A stretch of DNA of 64,000 nt from Nocardia terpenica. Lineage in GTDB: Bacteria; Actinomycetota; Actinomycetes; Mycobacteriales; Mycobacteriaceae. Made by a program: the position numbers and the translations under genes. Below the pieces are notes generated by a model. That model was not told where the DNA came from and did no database searches. It saw only the letters and a list, made by a program, of their open reading frames with translations. Shown here piece after piece: positions 16,289 to 24,418 of the stretch. The stretch's first letter is position 1; each line of letters begins with the position of its first letter. The DNA lies in assembly GCF_013186535.1 (NCBI RefSeq), contig NZ_JABMCZ010000003.1, forward strand, positions 1,178,001-1,242,000. Direction: 5' to 3'.

Positions 16289-18799
16289 ATGATCGGCATT
16301 GTCGTTGTCTCCCACAGTCATTCATTGGCACGGGCGGCCGTCACCCTGGCCGCCGAGATGGTGCACGGGCCGCAGGTGCGGATCGAGGTCGCGGCCGGGC
16401 TGGACGAGCACACCTTCGGGACCGATGCGGTCGCGGTGGCGGAGGCGATCGGTGCGGCCGATACGGGGGACGGGGTGCTCGTGCTCATGGACCTCGGCAG
16501 CGCCGTGCTGTCCGCCGAACTGGCCCTGGAGCTGATGGATTCCCCGCACGAGGTCCGGCTGTCCGCCGCGCCGATCATCGAGGGGTTGATCGCCGCGGCC
16601 GTCTCCGCCGCCGGAGGCGCGGATCTGGGCGAGGCCGCCGCCGAGGCGGAAAATGCCTTGCTCGGCAAGCGAACTCAACTCGGCGGGGAACAGGAGCGGG
16701 CCGCCGAGCCGCCTCCCGAGAGCAGTGGGGATCGAATCGCCGCCCACTTCGTGGTGACGAACCCGCACGGCCTGCACGCCCGCCCGGCCGCCCGCCTGGT
16801 AGCGGAACTGCGCGGCCTCGACGCCGAGGTCCGGATGCGAAACCGCACCACCGACTCCGCCCCCGTCTCCGGCCGCAGCCTCAGCCGAATCGCCGCCCTC
16901 GGAATCCTGGCCGGACACGAAGTCGACATCACCGCAACGGGTCCCGACGCATCGACCGCGGTAGACCGCGTGCTGGCACTGGCGGCTCGGGAATTCGACG
17001 AGGCCGGGGTGGGGGAGACCGCCGACCGTCTCGACGTAGCCGACTCGAGTTCCCGGCATGCTTTCGGCCGGGATCTCACCGAGGATTCCGGCCAAAAGCA
17101 CGCCGGAATCACGAGTGTCGCGGCATCGCGAAGTGGGCCATTCCCCGCCTCCACAGGCATAGCAATAGGCCCGGCACGCCACCTGCATGCGGCCGAATTC
17201 GAACTACCCGAGCACCCTGCGGGCTCACCGGGGGAGGAGCAAGAGCGCCTCGACGGTGCTATAGCCCTGGCGCGGAAAGCGATTCGGGAGTCGAGTACCC
17301 GAGTGGGCGGTGCGGGAGGGGTCGCCGAGGCCGAGATCTTCCAGGCGCATCTGCTGCTGCTCGACGACGAGGATCTGCGGGAGGCCGTCCGGCGGCGAAT
17401 CGCCGACGGGCAGGCCGGTGCAACCGCCTGGGCACACGAATGGAGCGCCGCCGCAACGGCATTGGAGCGGCTGCCCGATGAATACCAGCGCGCCCGGGCC
17501 GCCGATGTGCGGGCGGTGCGCGATCAGGTACTGGCCGCATTGCTCGGCGTCGACGCCGAAACCATCGATGGCTCCGGCATTCTCGTCGCCGCCGACCTGA
17601 CCCCGGCGCAGGCGGCGAATCTGGACCCGGCCGTCGTCGCCGGAATCGTGCTGGCCCAGGGCAGCCCGACCGCGCACAGCGCGATCCTGGCCCGCACCCG
17701 CGGCATTCCCGCGGTGGTCGGCGCGGGCCCGGCGGTGCTCGACATTGCCGAGGGCGCCACCGTGGCCCTGGACGGGGCGACGGGACGGCTCGCCATCGAT
17801 CCGGACCCGGCCGTCCTCGCCGAATTCACCACGCGCGCAGCCGAACAGCGCGAACGCGGCCGGGCCGCCGCGGCGGCCGCCCACGAACCGGCGGTGACCA
17901 TGGACGGCGGCATCGTCCCGGTGGCGGCCAATGTGGGCAGCCTCGCCGACGCGACCGCGGCCGTGCGCGCCGGCGCCGACCTGTCCGGCCTGGTCCGCAC
18001 CGAATTCCTGTTCCTGGGACGGGAACACGCGCCCTCGGTGGACGAGCAGGAGCAGACGTACCGGCAGCTCGCCGAGGCGTTCGGCGGCCGCCGCATCGTG
18101 CTGCGCACCCTCGACGTCGGCGGCGACAAACCGCTGCCGTACATCGCGCAGCCGCGGGAGGCCAATCCCTTTCTGGGACTGCGCGGTCTGCGACTCGCCC
18201 TGGCATACCCCGAGCTGCTGCGCGACCAGCTGCGCGCGATCGTCCGGGTCGCCGCCGATCACCCGGTGAGCGTCATGTTCCCGATGGTCACCACCGTGGA
18301 CGAGGTGCGCGCGGCCCGCGGCATGCTGGAAGAGGTGCTACCGCACGGGGTTTCGCTGGATGTGGGCATCATGGTGGAGGTTCCCGCCGCCGCGGCCAAG
18401 ACCACGGTCCTCGCCGAACACGTCGACTTCTTCAGCATCGGCACCAACGATCTGACCCAGTACGCGGCGGCCGTGGAGCGCGGCAACGACACCGTCGCCG
18501 CGCTGGCCGACCCGCTGGATCCGGGTGTGCTCCGCCTGATCGACCTGGTCTGCCGGGGCGCGGGCGCCACGCCGGTCGCGGTCTGCGGCGAACTCGCCGC
18601 CGATCCGCTGGCGATCCCGCTGCTGCTGGGCATGGGAGTCACCGAACTCAGCGTCGCCCCACCGGCCGTCGCCGCCACCAAGGCCGCCGTCCGCAACCTC
18701 GACCGAGCCCGCTGCTCCGCCCTGGCCGTCCGCGCCTTCGTCTGCGAATCGGCCACGGACGTACGAGCCCTGGTCCGCGCGGACCGACGACTCCCCTAG
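16289..18799 (+). CDS. dhaM: DhaM fused to HPr and a complete PTS enzyme I
   Basis: An 836-residue three-domain phosphotransferase. Residues 1-130 form the EIIA-mannose-type DhaM domain with His9 in VVSHSHS. HPr follows with active His163 in NPHGLHARPAA. From about residue 285 comes enzyme I with phospho-His463 (GSPTAHSAILART), the PEP-binding barrel (VRTEFLFLGRE, LDVGGDKPLPY) and Cys766 in AVCGELAAD. E. coli DhaM ends within EI (about 470 residues); here EI looks complete, so the protein could take phosphate directly from PEP and charge DhaL without a general PTS. The linker between HPr and EI (about 254-275) is translated hairpin element. The start is ATG 16289. Confidence 0.93.
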   Translation: MIGIVVVSHSHSLARAAVTLAAEMVHGPQVRIEVAAGLDEHTFGTDAVAVAEAIGAADTGDGVLVLMDLGSAVLSAELALELMDSPHEVRLSAAPIIEGLIAAAVSAAGGADLGEAAAEAENALLGKRTQLGGEQERAAEPPPESSGDRIAAHFVVTNPHGLHARPAARLVAELRGLDAEVRMRNRTTDSAPVSGRSLSRIAALGILAGHEVDITATGPDASTAVDRVLALAAREFDEAGVGETADRLDVADSSSRHAFGRDLTEDSGQKHAGITSVAASRSGPFPASTGIAIGPARHLHAAEFELPEHPAGSPGEEQERLDGAIALARKAIRESSTRVGGAGGVAEAEIFQAHLLLLDDEDLREAVRRRIADGQAGATAWAHEWSAAATALERLPDEYQRARAADVRAVRDQVLAALLGVDAETIDGSGILVAADLTPAQAANLDPAVVAGIVLAQGSPTAHSAILARTRGIPAVVGAGPAVLDIAEGATVALDGATGRLAIDPDPAVLAEFTTRAAEQRERGRAAAAAAHEPAVTMDGGIVPVAANVGSLADATAAVRAGADLSGLVRTEFLFLGREHAPSVDEQEQTYRQLAEAFGGRRIVLRTLDVGGDKPLPYIAQPREANPFLGLRGLRLALAYPELLRDQLRAIVRVAADHPVSVMFPMVTTVDEVRAARGMLEEVLPHGVSLDVGIMVEVPAAAAKTTVLAEHVDFFSIGTNDLTQYAAAVERGNDTVAALADPLDPGVLRLIDLVCRGAGATPVAVCGELAADPLAIPLLLGMGVTELSVAPPAVAATKAAVRNLDRARCSALAVRAFVCESATDVRALVRADRRLP
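17051..17110. repeat. Compound double hairpin element inside dhaM (site 5)
   Basis: Two elements in opposite orientation: TCCCGGC-ATGCTTTCG-GCCGGGA (17051-17073) and GATTCCGGC-CAAAAGCAC-GCCGGAATC (17084-17110), joined by a short spacer TCTCACCGAG. The same 60-odd base arrangement recurs at 44127-44187 with about two differences. Here it is translated in frame as the HPr-EI linker. Confidence 0.93.
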
Positions 18800-19959
18800 C
18801 CCACCGGCCCCTGCGCCAGCCGCACCTGATCGGACTGGCTCTGCCCCGACTGGTCGGCCCAGGTCACGGTGACCGTGTCGCCCGGGTGGTGCTGGTCCAT
18901 GGTGTTGGTCAGCGTGGTGGCCGAATCCACCGAGGAATTGTCCACGCCGAGGATCGTGTCGCCGGGCGCCAGGCCGAGCTGTTCGGCCGGGCCGCCGCCG
19001 ACGACATCGCGGACCAGCGCGCCGGATCCGTTGGTATCGCTGACCGTGACGCCGAGGAAGGCGGAGGGACCGATGTGCACGCGGTCGGAGGCCGTGCCCG
19101 ACTGGATCTGCTTGGCGATCGTCTGCGCCGTGCCGATCGGAATGGCGAAGCCCTGGCCGCCGCCGGTGCCGAACCGGAAGCCCTGGGACGCGGCGGTATC
19201 CATGCCGACCACCTGACCGGCGTCGTTCACCAGCGGCCCGCCGGAATCGCCGGGCTGGATGTTCGCGGCGACCTGGATGAGCCCGGTCAGCTGCTCGGAG
19301 CTGCCCGAGGCCGAGTCGCTGGCGGAGATGGAGCGGTTCAGCGCGGTCACCCGCCCGGCCGCGGCGGTCGGGGTGCCCGTGCCCCCGGCATTGCCGACGC
19401 CGACGATCGCGTCGCCGACCGCCACCTTGCCCGAATCGCCGAGCGGCGCGGTCGTCAGCCCGGAGGCGCCGTTGAGGTGGATCACGGCGAGATCGTCGCG
19501 GCGGTCGTAGCCGAGCACGGAGGCCGAATAGGTCTTGCCGTTGCCCACATCGGTGACCGCGATCTTGGTGGCGCCCTCCACGACATGGTTGTTGGTGAGC
19601 ACGTCACCGGAGGACGTGAGCACGATGCCCGTGCCCGCGCCCTCCAGGCCCTGTAATTGCTGCTGCGTGTTGATCAGCGCGATGCCCGGCACCACCTTCT
19701 TGGCGGCGGCGGTGAGGTCGGCGGGCATCGACTGCGAGGCGACGGGTTGCGCCACATTGCCGCGCTGCGCGAACGGTGCCGTGGCGGCCGGGCCGTTCAC
19801 GCCGAGCCGGGCGGTCACCAGGCCGATGGTCACGGCCAGGGCGATCACGATCGCGGCGACCACGCCGAAGCTCAGGCCGTGCCGGGGCGGGCGGCCGCCG
19901 CCGGTCGGGCGGTACGGTCCCGATGGTTGTCCAGGCCAGTTCTGCTGATTGGGATACAC
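18796..19959 (-). CDS. Membrane-anchored trypsin-like serine protease with PDZ domain (PepA/HtrA-like)
   Basis: A 387-residue protein. A proline-rich cytoplasmic N-terminus is followed by one membrane helix (about 28-50, FGVVAAIVIALAVTIGLVTA) and an extracytoplasmic protease domain. The catalytic triad is His in LTNNHVVEGA, Asp in RRDDLAVIHL and Ser in QPGDSGGPLV. A C-terminal PDZ domain (FLGVTV...GPAEQLGLAPGDTIL) follows. It resembles the M. tuberculosis PepA (Mtb32A) family used in envelope protein turnover. Its stop overlaps the convergent dhaM stop by 4 bases. Confidence 0.92.
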   Translation of the reverse strand: MYPNQQNWPGQPSGPYRPTGGGRPPRHGLSFGVVAAIVIALAVTIGLVTARLGVNGPAATAPFAQRGNVAQPVASQSMPADLTAAAKKVVPGIALINTQQQLQGLEGAGTGIVLTSSGDVLTNNHVVEGATKIAVTDVGNGKTYSASVLGYDRRDDLAVIHLNGASGLTTAPLGDSGKVAVGDAIVGVGNAGGTGTPTAAAGRVTALNRSISASDSASGSSEQLTGLIQVAANIQPGDSGGPLVNDAGQVVGMDTAASQGFRFGTGGGQGFAIPIGTAQTIAKQIQSGTASDRVHIGPSAFLGVTVSDTNGSGALVRDVVGGGPAEQLGLAPGDTILGVDNSSVDSATTLTNTMDQHHPGDTVTVTWADQSGQSQSDQVRLAQGPVG

Positions 19960-20180
19960 GGGTCATCACGTCCTCGGTAGGTCAGAACACCTGACCTCAA
20001 TTAAGCGCGCGAATACTGAGAAAGGGCTGGGGAGTTTCGGTGGAACCGCAACGTGCCCGCTGTCACAGCATGAGCCGTCGACGAACCCCGGATGCCCGTT
20101 TTCTGACGAATCCGTGACGGCACCCCGATCGGCTCTCTCGGAGTGGTCTTGGCGCTGGCCATCGGGGTTACGCTCGCGAC

Positions 20181-21725
20181 ATGACCGGATCGGGACTGCG
20201 GGCGTGGTGCGGCCTGGTATCGGCCGGGCTGGCGCTCGGCGTGGCGGAACTGGTCTCGGTGCCGATCGGGTCGGGCAGTTCGCCGCTGGGGGCGCTCGGC
20301 GGCACGGTGGTGGACCGGACCCCGGACCGCGTGCGGGAATGGGCGATCGGCGTCTTCGGCACCAATGACAAGCTGGTGCTGTTCGTCCTCATGGGCGCGG
20401 CCGCGGTGGCGATCGCCTGGTTCGCCGGGACCGTGGAGCGGGCGCGGCGCCCGCTCGGCTCCGCCCTGTTCGCCCTGCTCGGCGTGGTCTCGGTCGTCGC
20501 GGCGGTGAACCGGCCCGGCGCCTCGTGGACCTGGGCCGTTCCGTCGATTCTCGGTGTGGGACTGGCGATTGCCGCGCTGCGCTGGTTGATCGGGCGGGTG
20601 GCGGGAGAGGGCTCGTCGGTGCCGACCGCGTCCGCGGAGCGGGCCACGGGCGGGGAGTTGGATCGGCGGGCGGCGATCCGGGGCATTGTCGGGGTCGGAA
20701 TTGTCGCGGCGGCAACGGGTTTGGCGGGACGGGTGCTCGGTGCGATGGTGCACAGCGTGTCGGCCGAGCGGGCCAGCGTGAAACTGCCGCGGCCCGTCAA
20801 CTCGCTGCCGCCGATCGATCCGGCCGCGGATCTCCGGCTGCCCGGGCTCACCCCGTACCTCACCGCCAACAGCGATTTCTACCGGATCGATACCGCGCTG
20901 ATCGTGCCGCAGGTCAGTGCGGATACCTGGTCGCTGCGCATTCACGGCATGGTCGATCGCGAAATCCGGCTGAACTACGCCGATCTCGCGCAGCGGCAGG
21001 CCGTGGAGCGGCTGGTGACGCTGACGTGCGTATCCAATCCGGTCGGCGGCGATCTCGTCGGTAATGCCCGCTGGCTGGGGTATCGGCTCGACGAACTGCT
21101 GGCCGCGGCCGGTCCGCATCCGGATGCCGATATGGTGCTGTCCCGCAGCGTGGACGGCTTCACCGCGGGCAGCCCGCTGGCCACGGTCATGGACGGGCGG
21201 GACGCCATGCTGGCCATCGGCATGAACGGCGAGCCGCTGCCCGTCGAGCACGGGTACCCGGCCCGGCTGGTGGTGCCCGGCCTGTACGGCTACGTCTCGG
21301 CGACCAAGTGGGTGACCGATATCGAGATCACCAGATTCGATCGCGCCCAGGCGTATTGGACCCGCCGCGGCTGGTCGGCCCGCGGCCCGATCAAGACCGG
21401 TACCCGCATCGACACCCCACACGACGGTGCCAAGGTCGCCGCCGGGCGGATCACCGTCGCGGGCGTCTCCTGGGCCCAGCACCGCGGCATCCGGGCCGTG
21501 GAGGTCCAGATCGACGGCGGCCCTTGGCAACCCACCCGCCTGGCCGCCGAGCCCTCCTTCGACACCTGGCGCCAGTGGGCCTTCGACTGGGACGCCCCCA
21601 CCGGCCAGCACACCCTCCGCGCCCGCGCCACCGACGGCACCGGCCAACCCCAAACCGCCACCGTAGCCGACGTAATCCCCGACGGCGCATCGGGTTACCC
21701 GACGATCACCCTCCACGTCGGCTGA
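20181..21725 (+). CDS. Membrane-anchored molybdopterin oxidoreductase of the sulfite oxidase fold
   Basis: A 514-residue protein. The first roughly 190 residues hold several hydrophobic helices, then an extracytoplasmic Moco domain follows. The molybdenum-ligand cysteine is probably Cys283 in LVTLTCVSNPVGGDLVGNA; HGYPARLVVPGLYGYVSATKWV is the family's conserved cofactor and dimer region. A C-terminal Ig-like Mo-co dimerisation domain (AGVSWAQHRGIRAVEVQIDG) completes it. Similar to M. tuberculosis Rv0218 as I recall; substrate unknown. No heme-binding subunit gene adjoins it. Confidence 0.88.
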   Translation: MTGSGLRAWCGLVSAGLALGVAELVSVPIGSGSSPLGALGGTVVDRTPDRVREWAIGVFGTNDKLVLFVLMGAAAVAIAWFAGTVERARRPLGSALFALLGVVSVVAAVNRPGASWTWAVPSILGVGLAIAALRWLIGRVAGEGSSVPTASAERATGGELDRRAAIRGIVGVGIVAAATGLAGRVLGAMVHSVSAERASVKLPRPVNSLPPIDPAADLRLPGLTPYLTANSDFYRIDTALIVPQVSADTWSLRIHGMVDREIRLNYADLAQRQAVERLVTLTCVSNPVGGDLVGNARWLGYRLDELLAAAGPHPDADMVLSRSVDGFTAGSPLATVMDGRDAMLAIGMNGEPLPVEHGYPARLVVPGLYGYVSATKWVTDIEITRFDRAQAYWTRRGWSARGPIKTGTRIDTPHDGAKVAAGRITVAGVSWAQHRGIRAVEVQIDGGPWQPTRLAAEPSFDTWRQWAFDWDAPTGQHTLRARATDGTGQPQTATVADVIPDGASGYPTITLHVG

Positions 21726-21996
21726 CGTTCCCGGCCAAAAGCACGACGGGAGCAAGAGTGGAAGCGCGCCGGGAGCAAGAGTGGAAGCGCGCCGGGAGCA
21801 AGAGTGGAAGCGTGCCGGGAGCAAGAGTGGAAGCGTGCCGGGAGCAAGAGTGGAAGCGTGCCGGGAGCAAGAGCAGAAGCACGTCGGGAGCAAGAGTAGA
21901 AGCACGCCGGGGATAAGAGCAGGAGCGCGCTGGGAGCTAGAGCAGGAGCGCGCCGGGGGCAGGAGTGGAAGCGCGCCGGGATGGCTTGAGGGCATT
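21726..21996. repeat. 24-bp tandem array downstream of the molybdoenzyme gene (site 6)
   Basis: After a partial element (TTCCCGGCCAAAAGCACGACGGG) come about nine direct repeats of a 24-bp unit with core CGGGAGCAAGAGTGGAAGCG, drifting towards the far end. The array fills the gap to the terminator-like hairpin at 21997. Open frames here encode only short repeats and are not taken as genes. Confidence 0.88.
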
Positions 21997-22033
21997 CCCT
22001 TGATCCCGGCACGCTTTTGGCCGGGATCAAGGG
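21997..22033. terminator. Perfect 14-bp hairpin (element-derived) between convergent genes
   Basis: CCCTTGATCCCGGC pairs with GCCGGGATCAAGGG around the 9-nt loop ACGCTTTTG. This is the common hairpin element with its stem lengthened from 8 to 14 bp. It stands six bases from the stop codon of the minus-strand MFS gene, where it could end transcription from both sides. There is no U-tract, so termination is inferred. Confidence 0.6.
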
Positions 22034-22038
22034 GCCAC

Positions 22039-23523
22039 TCAGTGGCCGATGTCGGCCGGGACCGGCGTGGGGGCTGGGGCCTTGTCGGTGGCGGCCTTTT
22101 TGCGCGGGCCCACGAACAAGGCGCATGCCACTACGCCGATCAGCAGGACCGCGGCCGGGAGGAACATCGACTGGCTCAGGGCCGTGCTGAACTTGTCCAG
22201 GACGAATGCGGGGATGTGGTGCATGCCCGCGCCGCCCTCGGACACCTTGGTGCCGCCCAGGCCCTGCGCCGCCATGCGGGCCGAGATGAGGGCGCTGATC
22301 GCGGCGCTACCGAGCACCGAGCCGATCTGGCGCATGGTGTTGTACACACCGGCCCCCGCCCCGGCCTGCGATACCGGGAGGTTGCGGGTGGCCGTGGATG
22401 CCAGCGGCGCCCAGATCCCGGAATTGGCGAAACCGGCCAGCGCACCGGCGGTAATGAACAGCGCGATCGAGCCGTCCGGCGTCATCTGCGTGAGAATCCA
22501 GAAGATCGACGCCGCGAACAGCGCGAAACCGATCGTCGGAATGACGCGCGGTGGCATCCGGTCGGAGATCTTGCCGACCACCGGCGCCGCGATGCCGGTG
22601 ACGATGGCCATCGGCGCGAACACCAGCGCCGACTTGGTGGGCGAGAAGTCCCGCACCGCTTGCAGATAGAAGTAGGCGGGCACCATCAGCGAGGCCGTCG
22701 CCGCGCCCATGGCCGCGATGGCCAGGCTGGACAGCGAGAAGTTGCGGTCGCGGAACAGGCTCAGCGGCACCAGCGGCTCGGCGGTATTGCGGGCCTGATT
22801 CACCACGAACAGCCCCAGCACCACCAGACCGGCGATGATCATCGCCCAGATCCGGCCGTCCCAGTCGCGGGTATTGCCCTCCTGGATGCCGAACACCAGC
22901 CCGAACATGCCCACCGCCGACAGCGCCACCCCGACCACGTCGAACCGGTGCGAATGCGTCGGCAGCGACGGCACCAGCCAGACCGCCAGCACGAACGCGA
23001 CGACGCCGATCGGCACGTTGATGTAGAAGATCCAGTTCCAGCCCCGCCAGTCGACCAGCACGCCGCCCAGGATCGGCCCGACGAGGGTGGCCAGGCCCGC
23101 GACACCGCCCCACAGGCCCATGGCCGCGCCGCGCCGGTCCGGCGGGAAGGTGCGGGTGATGACCGCCATGGTCTGCGGCGTCATCAGCGCCGCCCCCAGG
23201 CCCTGCACCGCACGCGCCGCGATCAGCATCTCGATACTGGTCGACATCGCACACCACAGCGAGGCGAGGGTGAAGACGGCCAGGCCGCCCAGGTAGATGT
23301 TCTTGGGGCCGAAGCGATCTCCGAGCCGCCCGGCGACCAGCAGCGGCACCGCGTAGGTGAGCAGGTAGGCGCTGGTCACCCAGATGACCTTGGTGATGTC
23401 GGTGTGCAGATCGGCCATGATCGCCGGATTGGCCACCGCGACGATCGTCATATCCAGCAGGATCATGAAGAAGCCGACGACCAGCGCGTACAGCGCCAGC
23501 CACGGATTGCGTTGTGTGGGCAT
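22039..23523 (-). CDS. MFS drug-type efflux transporter (DHA2/EmrB-QacA)
   Basis: A 494-residue pump with about 14 membrane segments. GFFMILLDMTIVAVANPAIM at the start, GRLGDRFGPKN (motif A) and GVAGLATLVGPILGGVLV (motif C) define the DHA2 group. Its ATG lies 4 bases after the stop of the padR gene, so regulator and pump form an operon. Likely role: efflux of toxic compounds. The substrate is unknown. Confidence 0.9.
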   Translation of the reverse strand: MPTQRNPWLALYALVVGFFMILLDMTIVAVANPAIMADLHTDITKVIWVTSAYLLTYAVPLLVAGRLGDRFGPKNIYLGGLAVFTLASLWCAMSTSIEMLIAARAVQGLGAALMTPQTMAVITRTFPPDRRGAAMGLWGGVAGLATLVGPILGGVLVDWRGWNWIFYINVPIGVVAFVLAVWLVPSLPTHSHRFDVVGVALSAVGMFGLVFGIQEGNTRDWDGRIWAMIIAGLVVLGLFVVNQARNTAEPLVPLSLFRDRNFSLSSLAIAAMGAATASLMVPAYFYLQAVRDFSPTKSALVFAPMAIVTGIAAPVVGKISDRMPPRVIPTIGFALFAASIFWILTQMTPDGSIALFITAGALAGFANSGIWAPLASTATRNLPVSQAGAGAGVYNTMRQIGSVLGSAAISALISARMAAQGLGGTKVSEGGAGMHHIPAFVLDKFSTALSQSMFLPAAVLLIGVVACALFVGPRKKAATDKAPAPTPVPADIGH

Positions 23524-23527
23524 GGTT

Positions 23528-24226
23528 CTACTTCCTGTCGGAACTCGCGGCCGGTGGGGACAGCCGGGGATCGATGGCGATATCGGCGGGCAGCGCGGCG
23601 CCCCAGTCGGCGCCGAGTTCGCCTGTGCTGGCGCCGATTCGGGTGCCGTCGGGAGCGAACTGTTCCCAGGGCAGGGTGCCGTCGCGCAGATCGGCGACGA
23701 CGCCGCGCAGCCAGGACACCTCCGCCCGGATCTGGCCCGCGAGGTACTCGATGACCATCCAGTAGCGCCGCGGCACGGTGTTGCCGACGAGCCAGGCGTG
23801 CACGACGTCGATCTCGGCGATCTCGTTGTCCAGCAACCCGATGCGCTCGTGCAGCAGGGTGACGACCTCGTCCGCGGGCAGGTTGTGCGCCTCGGACATG
23901 GCCAGCGGGAACAGGGGATATTCGCGCACGGGGCGGCGGATGATCGCGGCGATGCGGGCGCGCAGCGCGGCGGTTCCGGCCTCGGTGCTGCGGTAGATGG
24001 TGCGTTCGGGCCGGTTGCCGGACCGGTCGGTGCCCTCGGCCTGCGCGAGTCCCTGCTCGGCGAGCTTGGCCACGGTGTGATACAGCGACCCGGGCCGGAT
24101 CTTGACCAGGTAGTCCTCCCGGCGGCTCAGCAGCAACTGGTACATCTCGTACGGATGCATCGGCCGCTCGTCCAGCAGGGCTAGCACCGAGATTGCCAAT
24201 GGCGTCAGTTCCACCTGCTTGACCAT
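23528..24226 (-). CDS. PadR-family transcriptional regulator
   Basis: A 232-residue regulator. The N-terminal winged helix shows the PadR pattern: LTPLAISVLALLDERPMHPYEMYQL, then RPGSLYHTVAKLAEQGL and a wing with RPERTIYRSTEAG. The C-terminal helices (about 95-190) form the Vir_act_alpha_C dimer domain. First gene of a two-gene operon with the MFS pump, which it most likely represses in the absence of the pump's substrate. Confidence 0.9.
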   Translation of the reverse strand: MVKQVELTPLAISVLALLDERPMHPYEMYQLLLSRREDYLVKIRPGSLYHTVAKLAEQGLAQAEGTDRSGNRPERTIYRSTEAGTAALRARIAAIIRRPVREYPLFPLAMSEAHNLPADEVVTLLHERIGLLDNEIAEIDVVHAWLVGNTVPRRYWMVIEYLAGQIRAEVSWLRGVVADLRDGTLPWEQFAPDGTRIGASTGELGADWGAALPADIAIDPRLSPPAASSDRK

Positions 24227-24293
24227 CGGTCGGCCACTCCCTTCCCGCTCGCCCGGCCCACGCTACGCGGGCCAGCGACATCTTCCGCAACAA

Positions 24294-24311
24294 ATATTCC
24301 ATGCCGAATAT
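24294..24311. promoter_or_regulatory. Candidate PadR operator
   Basis: ATATTC-CATGCC-GAATAT, an 18-bp inverted repeat, AT-rich, 68 bases upstream of the padR start on the minus strand. Position and symmetry suit autoregulation; no other palindrome stands out in the gap. Confidence 0.5.
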
Positions 24312-24348
24312 ACGACGCGGAAGGGCGTGGCGGCAAGATCGGAAAACG

Positions 24349-24398
24349 ACCGAGCCGGGCCGAATCGCTCGCGGGGAGCGGATTCGACCCGGCTCGGT
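24349..24398 (-). terminator. Rho-independent terminator of kgd
   Basis: A near-perfect stem of about 20 bp: ACCGAGCCGGGCCGAATC pairs with the complement at 24377-24398 (one mismatch and one bulge) around a G-rich loop. On the minus strand it lies 20 bases after the kgd stop and is followed by CGTTTTCC, a short U-tract. Confidence 0.8.
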
Positions 24399-24418
24399 GG
24401 CAGGGGTTACGCCATATT

